A stretch of DNA of 64,000 nt, taken from the NCBI RefSeq assembly GCF_012102745.1, contig NZ_JAAVSY010000007.1, forward strand, positions 1-64,000. The letters run 5' to 3'. This DNA is from Haematospirillum sp. H4485 (GTDB lineage Bacteria > Pseudomonadota > Alphaproteobacteria > Rhodospirillales > Rhodospirillaceae). This document shows positions 16,577 to 25,529 of the stretch, piece by piece. The stretch's first letter is position 1. Each line of letters starts with the position of its first letter. The notes under the pieces are model-generated. The model saw nothing but the letters and a program-made list of their open reading frames with translations. It had not been told where the DNA came from and searched no databases. A program made the translations under genes and the position numbers.

Positions 16577-18082
16577 ATGGGGGATTCTCCGGTGTCTCAG
16601 ATTCCGGGTAGCAGTGCGCTTTTCTGTCTTTTGACGGTCGCCGCAACCGTTTTCTCGCTTGGGTTTGCCTTGCGTTTCCTGGATTGCCTTGTGGGGTGGT
16701 CACGCTTGGTCGTATTTTCAGTGTATGGTGCCATGATTGTGATTGTGGCTACGCTGCTGACACTTGCTGTTTCCTTGCGGGTTCCTGATCTGGCATATGG
16801 ATCTGTGATCACGGGGATAGATGCTACAGATGTGACCGGAATGGTTGTCAGCTTTTGTCTGTCTGTTCTGGTTGGTCCTCTGGTGGGATTCGGTGCTGCG
16901 CTGGCTGCTTTGCCGGTCGATATGCTGCGCCACGTAGCCAGTGGGGGATGTGTTTCCTATCTTGTTCTGTGCGGTCTTGGCCTTGGACTTGGAGTGATCT
17001 ACAGGCGTCGTTCACCGTGCCATGTGCTGTCTGTCGGTTTTGTTGCTTCTGCCATGGTATGTGCTGTCTCTGTTGTTTCCTGTCTCATTGCTGTTCCTTC
17101 CGTTCCTGTCGATGTTGTTGTCTTTGAAATTACGGCTGTGGCCCTGACGACAGGCCTTCTCCTTATGGGAACCTTGGTTTTTATGCGCCGGGAACTGGGT
17201 TCCTCTGTCTCTTCTCTACGAACTGGATCTTCTTCGGCATCCGAGTCTGCGACGCACAGGAAGGCACTGGAGAAGCGGGTTCGTGAGTATTCCAGAACCC
17301 TGGAGGAAGCGGAAAGTCGCTACAACGCACTATCAGATTTGTGCCCTGATGCGCTGCTCGTTCACGTCAGTGGTTCTATTGTTTCCGCCAATGCGGCAGC
17401 AGCCAGAATCCTGGGTTATCCAGATGCCGACAGCTTGATTGGTGTGACCTTCATGACATTAGTGCCGGATGATTTGCACGACCGTGCTTCGGCTCGCACA
17501 CGACTGGCCATGGGAGGGCATCCCTTGCCTTATGTTGAAGAACGCTTGTTATGTCGTGATGGATCTATTGCGCATGTCGAGGTTGGTGGGCGTCCCGTGA
17601 CATTCTGCGGAGCTCGTGCTGTCATGCTGATGATACGTGATATTTCCCGCCGCCGGGAGGCTGAGGCAGCCTTGAAAGAAGGGAGTGATCGTTGGCGCCT
17701 TCTGTTCGAAAACATGCCCGATCCGATCGTGATCCTTGATCTCGATATTGGTCGAATCGAGGCAGTGAATGCCAGTGCGAGGATTTTCTTTGGTGACGTG
17801 TTCCAGAACAAGACCGATGCCGTCGATGTATCCTGGAGTCTTGCCTCGCTTTTGTGTGCGATCGCGTGCGAAACAGAAGAGACTCGTACATGCATTACCA
17901 AGGTTCTGCCGCGGGCCACGGGAATGGCAGGCCCGTCCAGTCTTTGCATTACGCGCTTCCCGTATAACGGGCGCCGCAAGGCGCTGATGCTGGTGCGTGA
18001 CTCTGGTGTCGCGACAAAATCACTGTGGAGCCGCCAGTCGCCTTTCAAGAACGTGGTGCTGCCGGAGAGAGTTTGCTCTTAG
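16577..18082 (+). CDS. Membrane PAS-domain sensor without an output domain
   Basis: This 501-residue protein has five or six membrane helices in residues 15-215. The string GPLVGFGAALAALPVDML resembles the 5TM-5TMR_LYT sensor module (GPxxGxxAGxxxxxxR). A short coiled coil (about 230-255) leads into PAS domain 1 (about 256-370, ending MLMIRDISRRREAEAAL) and PAS domain 2 (about 375-485). Both would normally precede a histidine kinase, GGDEF or EAL domain, but the chain ends at KNVVLPERVCS. The frame starts ATG 16577 with a poor ribosome site; GTG 16592 is possible, with GGGGA seven bases upstream. The stop overlaps the convergent hydrolase stop by four bases. It may work through a separate partner or be a truncated sensor. 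Confidence 0.8.
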   Translation: MGDSPVSQIPGSSALFCLLTVAATVFSLGFALRFLDCLVGWSRLVVFSVYGAMIVIVATLLTLAVSLRVPDLAYGSVITGIDATDVTGMVVSFCLSVLVGPLVGFGAALAALPVDMLRHVASGGCVSYLVLCGLGLGLGVIYRRRSPCHVLSVGFVASAMVCAVSVVSCLIAVPSVPVDVVVFEITAVALTTGLLLMGTLVFMRRELGSSVSSLRTGSSSASESATHRKALEKRVREYSRTLEEAESRYNALSDLCPDALLVHVSGSIVSANAAAARILGYPDADSLIGVTFMTLVPDDLHDRASARTRLAMGGHPLPYVEERLLCRDGSIAHVEVGGRPVTFCGARAVMLMIRDISRRREAEAALKEGSDRWRLLFENMPDPIVILDLDIGRIEAVNASARIFFGDVFQNKTDAVDVSWSLASLLCAIACETEETRTCITKVLPRATGMAGPSSLCITRFPYNGRRKALMLVRDSGVATKSLWSRQSPFKNVVLPERVCS

Positions 18083-18942
18083 GTTATGTTCTTGACCCAG
18101 TGTGTTACGTCGCGGAGCACATCTGCCCGACAGGTATCGCGGAACAGGAGGTGCCAGCCTTCCGGGTAGACAACGATCTTGCAGGATTGCGCCGGCATAA
18201 CACACATTGCAGTCTGCACGGCTTTCAGTGGGATGACAGGATCATGCTTCCCGTGTAGCCACAGCAGCGGTGTTGTCACGGTTGGACAGACTGACCAAGC
18301 CTTGTCCATCAGGGCTGTAACGCCGTGCAGGGCGTCTATCCTGACATCTCTTATGACGAAAGGGTCATTTTTCCAGTACGCGAGGGTGTCCGGATTATCG
18401 CTCGGGCGTATCCGTGAGGTCCGTGTGTTCAGCGTTTTTTTGGGAAACAGGCGATTCATGACGAAAAGAAAGGCTCGGTATGTACGCGGCATGGATGCCT
18501 TGGACCAGACAGCGGGTGCAGAGAGGATAGCCCCGTCCACATGAATTTTTTCTGTTTGCGTCAGAAGACAGAGAGCGACAGCTCCGCCCATGCTTTCCCC
18601 GAAAAGAAACAGGGGCTTTTGGGGCCACAGTGCACGTATCTGGTTCAGAATACAGGTCGCATCCTGAACCAGTGCAGCATCTCCCGGCCAATGGCCTGCA
18701 TCAGGATTTCGTCCGAATCCCCGCTGGTCATAGTTGTATAGGGCTATGACCTGTTCTGACAACCATGCACCGGCGCCGGCAAAGGCAGAGCTATGGTCAT
18801 TGAAGCCATGCAGGCCCAGCACGATGCTGTCTGGCTCAGCCAAATCGGGCAGCCACGCCTGCATGGGCAGAGCCTTGCCGTCCCTCATGACAAAGGTGCC
18901 GGTGCTGTGCATGGTGTTCAGGCGCTTTGTCGTGTCTGACAC
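18079..18942 (-). CDS. Alpha/beta hydrolase, monoacylglycerol lipase/lysophospholipase type
   Basis: The 287-residue protein shows the serine-hydrolase plan: oxyanion-hole string LGLHGFNDHS, YDQRGFGRN, nucleophile elbow GESMGGAVA, Asp in GKHDPVIP and the catalytic His in EGWHLL. This matches the Hydrolase_4/lysophospholipase L2 group, which cleaves acyl groups from lysophospholipids or monoglycerides. There is no signal peptide, so it is probably cytoplasmic. Its first 25 bases lie inside the 3' end of the ABC ATPase gene, which suggests coupled expression. Substrate is not predictable from sequence. Confidence 0.88.
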   Translation of the reverse strand: MSDTTKRLNTMHSTGTFVMRDGKALPMQAWLPDLAEPDSIVLGLHGFNDHSSAFAGAGAWLSEQVIALYNYDQRGFGRNPDAGHWPGDAALVQDATCILNQIRALWPQKPLFLFGESMGGAVALCLLTQTEKIHVDGAILSAPAVWSKASMPRTYRAFLFVMNRLFPKKTLNTRTSRIRPSDNPDTLAYWKNDPFVIRDVRIDALHGVTALMDKAWSVCPTVTTPLLWLHGKHDPVIPLKAVQTAMCVMPAQSCKIVVYPEGWHLLFRDTCRADVLRDVTHWVKNIT

Positions 18943-19895
18943 CCGGTGCCAGTCAGCTGCAGGAAGATATCCTCCAGATCCGCTTCATCCGTGCTCAGGT
19001 CGCGAATGCTGTAGCCGGCCCGGTGGACGGCTTCCAGAAACTCAGGTATTTTTGCCTCGGAGGGACGGTAACGAAAGACAACAGCATTGCGTGTTGTATC
19101 AATGTCTCCTCCTACAAGGGCAATGGCATCCGGCAGGGAACTGAGGGGTTCATGGACCATGATTGTCAGTGTCTTGTTGTCCAGGCGACCAAGAAGAGCG
19201 GATGTCGTGTCACACGCAACGAGTTTACCGCGATTGATGATGGCAATCCGGTCGCATAACTCCTCGGCCTCTTCCAGGTAATGGGTTGTCAGGATGACGG
19301 TTGTTCCCCTACGGTTCATGGCCCGCACCTGTTCCCACAACTGTTGACGCAGTTCGATATCAACGCCGGCTGTTGGTTCATCAAGAACAAGAATCGGCGG
19401 ACTGTGGACCATGGCCTTGGCTACCAAAAGGCGGCGGCGCATGCCCCCGGAGAGGGTCCGGGCATAGGAATGTGCTTTGTCACTGAGTCCGACCGTGGCC
19501 AGGATGTCATCCGTGCGTCTTTCTTTGGCCGGTACGCCATACAGGCCTGCCTGAACTTCCAGAAGCTCGCGCGGGCTGAAAAAGGGGTCAAGGTTCAGTT
19601 CCTGTGGCACGACCCCGATGGACAGGCGGGCCTGCCGTTCCTGCTGGTCCAGGTCGTTGTTCCAGATCCGTACCGTGCCCGAGGTCTTGCGCACCAGTCC
19701 GGCCAGAATATTGATTAATGTTGACTTACCGGCTCCGTTCGGTCCGAGAAGAGCAAAAAAAGACCCGCGCGGGATGTCCAGGGTGATGTTGTCAAGAGCA
19801 ACTTTTGGTCCGGCACCGCCTCTGGCCGGGTAAACCTTGCAGACGTTGTGCAGCGAGATCGCGTTATCTGGGCAGTCCTGGTGTGAAACGGGCAT
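18918..19895 (-). CDS. ABC transporter ATP-binding protein, ABC-2 (YadG/NodI-like) type
   Basis: This 325-residue ATPase has Walker A GPNGAGKST, Q-loop VVPQELNLD, signature LSGGMRRRLLVAKA, Walker B LVLDEPTAGVD and H-loop TTHYLEEAEELC. The C-terminal 100 residues match the tail typical of ABC-2 exporters of lipids, polysaccharides or drugs. Start ATG 19895 (MPVSHQDC) is preferred over longer in-frame starts because homology begins there. The matching ABC-2 permease is not adjacent, which is unusual; the downstream gene is a lipase-like hydrolase overlapping by 25 bases. Confidence 0.9.
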   Translation of the reverse strand: MPVSHQDCPDNAISLHNVCKVYPARGGAGPKVALDNITLDIPRGSFFALLGPNGAGKSTLINILAGLVRKTSGTVRIWNNDLDQQERQARLSIGVVPQELNLDPFFSPRELLEVQAGLYGVPAKERRTDDILATVGLSDKAHSYARTLSGGMRRRLLVAKAMVHSPPILVLDEPTAGVDIELRQQLWEQVRAMNRRGTTVILTTHYLEEAEELCDRIAIINRGKLVACDTTSALLGRLDNKTLTIMVHEPLSSLPDAIALVGGDIDTTRNAVVFRYRPSEAKIPEFLEAVHRAGYSIRDLSTDEADLEDIFLQLTGTGCQTRQSA

Positions 19896-20008
19896 TGCTG
19901 TGACTTTTCCGGTTGGCTGGGTTGCTGTGACTGTGGCATTGATCGCAGGGTTATACCGGGTATCATTTGTATCCGGGCGTGGTTCATTATACACGGAGAC
20001 AGGAAACA

Positions 20009-20209
20009 ATGTCCCATACTGCCACAGTCACTGTGACCGAGACGGTCGAGGTCGAATCCATGGAAACGTCCTGCGACGGGGGTTCGCCTGCCCAAGGTCA
20101 CCCCAGGGTATATCTGCATCTGGATCCAGACAGCCATGACATTGTTTGCCCGTATTGTTCCCGCAAATTTGTCCTGAAGGCTGGTGCCTCGGCAGCCGGG
20201 GGGCATTGA
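20009..20209 (+). CDS. Small CHCC-type zinc-finger protein (NDUFS6/COG4391 family)
   Basis: The 66-residue protein has a C-terminal zinc site made of Cys (in ETSCDGG), His (GHPRVYLHL) and the pair CPYCSRKFVL. This is the zf-CHCC pattern of mitochondrial complex I subunit NDUFS6 and its alphaproteobacterial homologues. In Alphaproteobacteria the protein is a candidate complex I accessory factor. ATG 20009 follows CAGGAAAC. It is divergent from the ABC ATPase and about 130 bases before polA. Confidence 0.85.
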   Translation: MSHTATVTVTETVEVESMETSCDGGSPAQGHPRVYLHLDPDSHDIVCPYCSRKFVLKAGASAAGGH

Positions 20210-20342
20210 TACCCGCTATGGGACGGTGTCTGATTCCGGGTCCTGCATGATGTCTTTTTAATGGCATTACCTTGGTTTTGTGTGTCCGCCCTGCAGGACG
20301 ATCTTGCGGGGCGTTGTGGTTTTTGAGGCGCAAGGGCGTGAT

Positions 20343-23099
20343 ATGAAGCATCTCTTTCTGGTTGATGGATCTGGTTACATCTTTCGCGCCTATCATGCCT
20401 TGCCTCCCCTGTCCCGTAGCGACGGTACCCCGACAAATGCGGTGTCCGGGTACACCAGCATGATGATGAAGCTGGTCGAGGACACGGATGCGGACTATGT
20501 GGCGGTTATCTTTGATGCCGCTCGCCGGTCTTTCCGGAACGATATTTATGCGGATTACAAGGCGCATCGTCCTCCCCCGCCCGAGGATCTGGTTCCCCAG
20601 TTCTCCCTGATTCGCGAGGCAACAGCAGCGCTGGGCGTGGCTCATGTGGAAATGGATGGATTCGAGGCCGATGACCTGATCGCAACCTACACCCTTATGG
20701 CCCGTCAGCAGGGAATGAGGGTGACGATTGTCTCCTCCGACAAGGATCTGATGCAGCTGGTCGGGGAGGGGGTCGCGCTCTACGACGCCATGAAGAACAA
20801 GACGATCGGTCCGGAGGCCGTGCTCGACAAGTTTGGCGTTGCGCCGGAGAAGGTCGTTGATGTGCAGGCTTTGGCCGGCGATGCTTCCGATAATGTGCCC
20901 GGGGTGCCGGGGATCGGGATCAAGACTGCAGCCGCCTTGATTACGGAATACGGTGATCTGGATACCCTGTTGTTGCGTGCGCCCGAGATTCGTCAGCCCA
21001 AGCGGCGGGCAAGTTTGATCGAGCATGCTGATGCTGCCCGTATTTCGCGTCAGCTGGTGACATTGCGTCAGGATGTGCCGGTACCGGTGCCACTTGAGTC
21101 TTTTGCCCGGCGTGCTCCGGACCCGGATGTTCTGGTTCCATTTCTTGAGACGATGGAATTCCGCCGGCTGCTGTCGATGGTGCGTGCCCGCACAGCCTCT
21201 GTTGTTCCGTACGGAGAAGCAGAGACCGGGGCTGCTGCAGGCAAGGCAGAAGAGTCGGTGTCCTATGAACTGGTACAGGACCTTCAGGCTCTGCAGCGGT
21301 GGGTGGACCGGGCCATGCAGATAGGCATTGTGGCCGTGGATACTGAAACCGATGGCCTGGATCCCATGCAGGCGCGTCTTGTCGGCATTTCTTTGGCGGT
21401 TGGTCCGGGGCAGGCCTGCTACATTCCCCTGCGGCATGGAATGCAGCAGCAACAGGGTGATCTTCTGGCAGGACCAGTGCCGGAAAAACCGCAGCAAGTT
21501 GCAATAGCAGATGCGGTCGCCATCCTGCAGTCTCTCTTTCTGGATCGCAGTGTTCTCAAGGTTGGGCACAACATCAAGTTTGACCTTCATGTCCTGGCCC
21601 GCGAGGGACTCGTGTTGACGCCGGTGGATGATACGATGGTGTTGTCCTATGTGCTGGATGCTGCCAGCCACGGTCATGGTATGGATGAACTGGCGGAGCG
21701 CCATCTGGGGTACCAGACCATCCGCTATGAGGATGTGTGCGGGAAGGGCAAGGCTGCGGTTACCTTTGATCAGGTTCCTCTGGACAAGGCCTTGTCCTAT
21801 GCTGCCGAAGACGCCGACATCACCCTGCGCTTGCATACACTGTTTCGTGACCGGCTGACAGCGGAACGTATGGTGGCTGTTTATGAGATGCTCGACCGTC
21901 CCCTGATACCTGTCTTGTTCGCCATGGAAGAGGAGGGGATTGCCGTCAATCGTACGGCGCTCGAGTCCCTGTCATCTGACTTTGCAGGACGCATGGTGAC
22001 CTTGGAGGCGGACATACAGGATCTGGCGGGTGAGGCTTTCAATGTGGCCTCTCCCAAACAGCTGGGTGATATCCTGTTTGGTCGGATGGGGCTGAAAGGC
22101 GGCAGGAAAAGTGCCCGGACTGGTGCATGGTCAACAGATGCCGAGGTACTGGAGTTTCTGGCCGCCGAAGGGCATGCGTTGCCGCAGAAGGTTCTGGACT
22201 GGCGGGCCCTTGCCAAGCTGAAAAGCACCTATACCGATGCCTTGGTGCGTCAGATCAACCCCCGTTCCGGCAGGGTCCATACGCGTTTTGCGATGACAGT
22301 CACGACCACGGGGCGGCTGTCGTCCAATGATCCAAATTTGCAGAATATTCCGATACGGACCGAGGAGGGGCGCAAAATCCGGCAAGCATTTGTGGCGCGT
22401 CCGGGCTGCGTGTTGCTGTCGGCAGACTATTCACAGATCGAACTGCGCTTGGTGGCCCATGTTGCTTCTGTTAGCGCTCTCAGGGACGCCTTCCACAACG
22501 ACCAGGATATTCATGCCATGACGGCAAGCCGTGTTTTCGGGGTGCCTGTTGCGGGAATGGATCCGATGCTGCGCCGGCGGGCCAAGGCGATCAATTTCGG
22601 GATTATTTACGGCATATCGGCCTTTGGCCTTGCGCGTCAGCTTGGCATTTCCAACGGAGAGGCCAAGGCGTTCATCGATGCGTATTTTGCCATGTTCCCG
22701 GAAATTCGCGATTATATGGAGCAGACAATCGAGCAGGCGCGCCGGCAGGGATTTGTAAGAACCTTGTCCGGCCGCAAGTGCTTTACACCGGATATCCAGA
22801 GCAAAAACCCGGCCCAGCGTGCCTTTGCCGAACGGGCTGCTGTGAATGCCCCGATACAGGGCAGTGCGGCCGATATCCTGAAGAAGGCGATGATTGCACT
22901 GCCATTGGCTCTGGAGGAGAAAGGGCTGCGGGCACAGTTACTGTTGCAGGTTCATGACGAGCTGGTTTTCGATGTGCCCCGGGATCAGGTCGATGAGACC
23001 CGTTCTGTCGTGCGATCGGTCATGGAGCGTGCGGCTGTATTGTCGGTTCCGCTGATCGTGGATACGGGCGTTGCGGATACATGGGCTGGCGCGCACTAG
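20343..23099 (+). CDS. polA: DNA polymerase I
   Basis: The 918-residue protein has all three parts. The 5'-3' exonuclease (residues 1 to about 290) keeps FLVDGSGYIFRAYHAL and the EADDLIAT metal acids. The 3'-5' exonuclease (about 310-500) is intact, with VDTETDGLD, GHNIKFD and YAAEDAD. The polymerase domain follows, with LSADYSQIELR, RRRAKAINFGIIYG and QVHDELVF. It fills gaps and removes RNA primers. ATG 20343 is chosen because homology starts at MKHLFLVDGSGY; an in-frame extension upstream is not conserved. Confidence 0.97.
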   Translation: MKHLFLVDGSGYIFRAYHALPPLSRSDGTPTNAVSGYTSMMMKLVEDTDADYVAVIFDAARRSFRNDIYADYKAHRPPPPEDLVPQFSLIREATAALGVAHVEMDGFEADDLIATYTLMARQQGMRVTIVSSDKDLMQLVGEGVALYDAMKNKTIGPEAVLDKFGVAPEKVVDVQALAGDASDNVPGVPGIGIKTAAALITEYGDLDTLLLRAPEIRQPKRRASLIEHADAARISRQLVTLRQDVPVPVPLESFARRAPDPDVLVPFLETMEFRRLLSMVRARTASVVPYGEAETGAAAGKAEESVSYELVQDLQALQRWVDRAMQIGIVAVDTETDGLDPMQARLVGISLAVGPGQACYIPLRHGMQQQQGDLLAGPVPEKPQQVAIADAVAILQSLFLDRSVLKVGHNIKFDLHVLAREGLVLTPVDDTMVLSYVLDAASHGHGMDELAERHLGYQTIRYEDVCGKGKAAVTFDQVPLDKALSYAAEDADITLRLHTLFRDRLTAERMVAVYEMLDRPLIPVLFAMEEEGIAVNRTALESLSSDFAGRMVTLEADIQDLAGEAFNVASPKQLGDILFGRMGLKGGRKSARTGAWSTDAEVLEFLAAEGHALPQKVLDWRALAKLKSTYTDALVRQINPRSGRVHTRFAMTVTTTGRLSSNDPNLQNIPIRTEEGRKIRQAFVARPGCVLLSADYSQIELRLVAHVASVSALRDAFHNDQDIHAMTASRVFGVPVAGMDPMLRRRAKAINFGIIYGISAFGLARQLGISNGEAKAFIDAYFAMFPEIRDYMEQTIEQARRQGFVRTLSGRKCFTPDIQSKNPAQRAFAERAAVNAPIQGSAADILKKAMIALPLALEEKGLRAQLLLQVHDELVFDVPRDQVDETRSVVRSVMERAAVLSVPLIVDTGVADTWAGAH

Positions 23100-23114
23100 A
23101 GGACGTCACCTTGT

Positions 23115-23903
23115 TCATGAAGCCTGAAGGTGTGTCGGGTCTGTTGAGCTGTCTGCCCCCGCTGTACTTTCCATCGGCAGGGGCAGGCCGCACAGTGTAC
23201 GGGATGTGTTGTTGATTGCGTCCTCGATCGTCCTGTTGAAGGTTTCGCGGTCCAGTCCCGGCGGAACAGGTGGCAGGTAGCGGACCACAATCTCTCCCGG
23301 ATAGCGCATGAATGAACTGCGGGCCCAGAACATGCCGGTATTGAGAGCAACCGGAACAACGGGAACAGACTTGCCAAAGCGTGAATACAAGGCAGCTGCT
23401 CCCGGCTGGAATGGCATGTATTCGGTTGTCTGGGTGCGTGTTCCTTCGGGGAACAGGATGATCTGGGATTCGCGCCCAAGGGCCTCTTCTACACCCCGCA
23501 GCATGACCTTCATGGCCGTTGCCCCGGCCTTGCGGTCGACGGCGATCATCCCGGATTTCCGCATATGCCAGCCAACAATCGGAACAGATAGCAGTTCTTT
23601 CTTCAGAACATAAACAGGCTTTCCCAGAACCATCGGGAAATACAGTGTTTCCCATGTTGACTGGTGCTTGCTCATGATAATGCAGGGCCCTTGGGGCAGG
23701 TGCTCCCGTCCTTCCTCACGCCAGCGAATACCGCACAGGAAGCGTGCGCCGAAAACCAGGCCATAGGCCCACCACCGTGCTGCCAGCATTGACCGTCGCC
23801 CGGGTACAAGCAAAAGAGGCATCAGCACAACGCCGATTGCGACTGTCCACACGACATAAAAAATATTGAAGACAAGCGAACGCAGAACAACAAGCAGGAT
23901 CAC
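23115..23903 (-). CDS. plsC: 1-acyl-sn-glycerol-3-phosphate acyltransferase
   Basis: This enzyme acylates lysophosphatidic acid to phosphatidic acid at the inner membrane. The 262-residue product has an N-terminal membrane helix, the acyltransferase block SKHQSTWET (Hx4E where many PlsC have Hx4D) and the LFPEGTRT motif. The Glu variant I recall from other alphaproteobacterial PlsC proteins, so I do not read it as loss of function. GTG 23903 overlaps the upstream ydcF-like stop as GTGA, with GGAG upstream. It is last of four genes, ftsE-ftsX-ydcF-plsC. Confidence 0.9.
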   Translation of the reverse strand: MILLVVLRSLVFNIFYVVWTVAIGVVLMPLLLVPGRRSMLAARWWAYGLVFGARFLCGIRWREEGREHLPQGPCIIMSKHQSTWETLYFPMVLGKPVYVLKKELLSVPIVGWHMRKSGMIAVDRKAGATAMKVMLRGVEEALGRESQIILFPEGTRTQTTEYMPFQPGAAALYSRFGKSVPVVPVALNTGMFWARSSFMRYPGEIVVRYLPPVPPGLDRETFNRTIEDAINNTSRTLCGLPLPMESTAGADSSTDPTHLQAS

Positions 23904-24586
23904 TGTGGATGGGCTCCGTCTTTTTGAAACATATGTAGCTTTGCAACCGGTATCCCCGTGACCGGTTTTGGTATTCCCGGTGCATCGGGAAGGGACAAGC
24001 GGAGCCGTGCCAACAGGTACTTTGTATACTCTGTGGCAAAAAGAGCTGCTGTTCCAGGGTATTGCCACCAGTTATCCTGCTTTACAAGCCCGGGAAATAC
24101 AGGATGTGGAATAATGGTGGCTTCTGGCATGGCAGCCTGGAATTCCAGAAGACTGCGCCGCATGTGGTAGCTGCCGGTTACCAGACGCATGGAGCTCAAG
24201 CCGTGACTCCGTAACCATATGGCGGTTTCCCAAGCGTTCCCAACTGTATCAGCAGCAATGTGCCCCAGTTCTATGTGACTCCGCAGGGCTTCCGGTTTCA
24301 GGGTTCCGGAGTCGCGCAGAAGCTCTCCCGGTGTGGTGCCTGGCCCGGCCCCGGAAATGAACAGCACGGACCCCATGCCTTGTTCCAGAAGTCGGAAGCC
24401 GGTCTGCATCCGCTCGCTGCCACCGGTCAGTACTACGATTGCGTCGGTTCGGGTGCTGCTGTCTTCCACTTGGTCCGGCATGGTGGCTGTGAACCAGACA
24501 AGCCCCGGAAGCCATAGAGCCAAAAAAGCCAGCCCCGTTATGGTCAGGCTTGCACAAAGGCGGAGAAGAAACCGGGTCAGAACCAT
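23900..24586 (-). CDS. YdcF/SanA-like DUF218 envelope protein
   Basis: The 228-residue protein has one N-terminal membrane helix (about 8-32) and a periplasmic DUF218 domain with DAIVVLTGGSERMQTGFRLL, LFISGAG and TGSYHMRRSLLEF. Family members such as ElyC and SanA are linked to envelope integrity and peptidoglycan or lipid-carrier metabolism, but the reaction is unknown. ATG 24586 follows AGGAA. It lies between ftsX and plsC, an order I recall from other Alphaproteobacteria. Confidence 0.85.
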   Translation of the reverse strand: MVLTRFLLRLCASLTITGLAFLALWLPGLVWFTATMPDQVEDSSTRTDAIVVLTGGSERMQTGFRLLEQGMGSVLFISGAGPGTTPGELLRDSGTLKPEALRSHIELGHIAADTVGNAWETAIWLRSHGLSSMRLVTGSYHMRRSLLEFQAAMPEATIIPHPVFPGLVKQDNWWQYPGTAALFATEYTKYLLARLRLSLPDAPGIPKPVTGIPVAKLHMFQKDGAHPQ

Positions 24587-24629
24587 GGGCGTTGTTCCTG
24601 TTGGTGGCGACAGGAGGTGAGCAGGGCGT

Positions 24630-25529
24630 TCAGAGCATGTGTGCCAGCTGCCGACGTACGGTGATCCGTGTCGTCAGGACAGCAAGCCCGGCGGCTAGGA
24701 ATGGCAGGCTGCATAATGCGACAACATGCAAGGCATCAACAGATGTTTCCGGTATCAGGCCGCCGTCGATGTCGGCCAGGATGGAGCGTACACCCCACAG
24801 GGCAGGCCATGCCAGTACAAGCCCCAGAAGGCTGCCCGCCACGGCATGTATGCAGGTCCGGCGGGCGAACTGCCCTGCAATATAGCTGTCTGTTGCTCCC
24901 ACCAGATGCATCACTTCGATCTGTGGACGATGAACGGCCAGCGACGCCCGGGTTGCGTGGACAACAGTGGCCGTTGTTGCACCCACAACAAGGGAGAGCA
25001 TAATCCAGGCCAGAAGGCGCAGGATAACCGAAGCCTTGATCAGCCGTGACAGCCATACCCGGTGATCATCGATTGTTGTTCCGGGGGCTATGGCCTGCAG
25101 GTGCTTTTCCAGCACGGCAAGGTCACTGCCACTTCCTCCATCCAACGATACATCAATCAAATGTGGAAGCGGGAGTTCGTGGGCCAAGTTCCCGGCACCA
25201 AGCCATGGCTCCAGAAGCGTTGCGACGTGTTCTGCTGGAATAGGCTCTGCACGTTGTACGCCCGGCAGTGTTTCAAGGCTCCGCGCAATGTGGTCGATAC
25301 GTTTATGCGTTGCACTGCCCGGCCCTGTATCCCCCGCCATGGCAGGGATTTGTATGGTCAGGGTGCCGGTCATCGTGCTCTCCCACCGTGTGGACAGACT
25401 GCTGAGGGTCAGAGCACCCGTTAACGCCATGGCAGCCAGAAATGTCATGATAGCGACCAGCCAAGGCAGAAAGTGACCTGCGGGGTCTGTTGCAACAGGC
25501 AGATCGGTACGGAACCATCCAGCTATCAT
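24630..25529 (-). CDS. ftsX: Cell division ABC permease FtsX
   Basis: FtsX is the membrane half of FtsEX, which activates peptidoglycan hydrolases at the septum. The 299-residue product has a first helix near residues 20-42, a periplasmic loop of about 110 residues (SLETLPGVQRAEPIPAEHV), and three C-terminal helices typical of the MacB/FtsX permease core. Its ATG overlaps the ftsE stop by four bases (ATGA). The periplasmic domain is poorly conserved in the family, and identification relies partly on the ftsE pairing. Confidence 0.9.
   Translation of the reverse strand: MIAGWFRTDLPVATDPAGHFLPWLVAIMTFLAAMALTGALTLSSLSTRWESTMTGTLTIQIPAMAGDTGPGSATHKRIDHIARSLETLPGVQRAEPIPAEHVATLLEPWLGAGNLAHELPLPHLIDVSLDGGSGSDLAVLEKHLQAIAPGTTIDDHRVWLSRLIKASVILRLLAWIMLSLVVGATTATVVHATRASLAVHRPQIEVMHLVGATDSYIAGQFARRTCIHAVAGSLLGLVLAWPALWGVRSILADIDGGLIPETSVDALHVVALCSLPFLAAGLAVLTTRITVRRQLAHML

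Noticed and set aside
20028-21836. A 602-codon open frame on the minus strand
   Set aside because: It lies antisense to polA and the zinc-finger gene. The plus strand has clear DNA polymerase I domains and the minus frame has no recognisable domain.
23115-23903. PlsC with Hx4E instead of Hx4D as an inactive enzyme
   Set aside because: I recall the HQSxWET form as common in alphaproteobacterial PlsC proteins, and the FPEGTR motif is intact.
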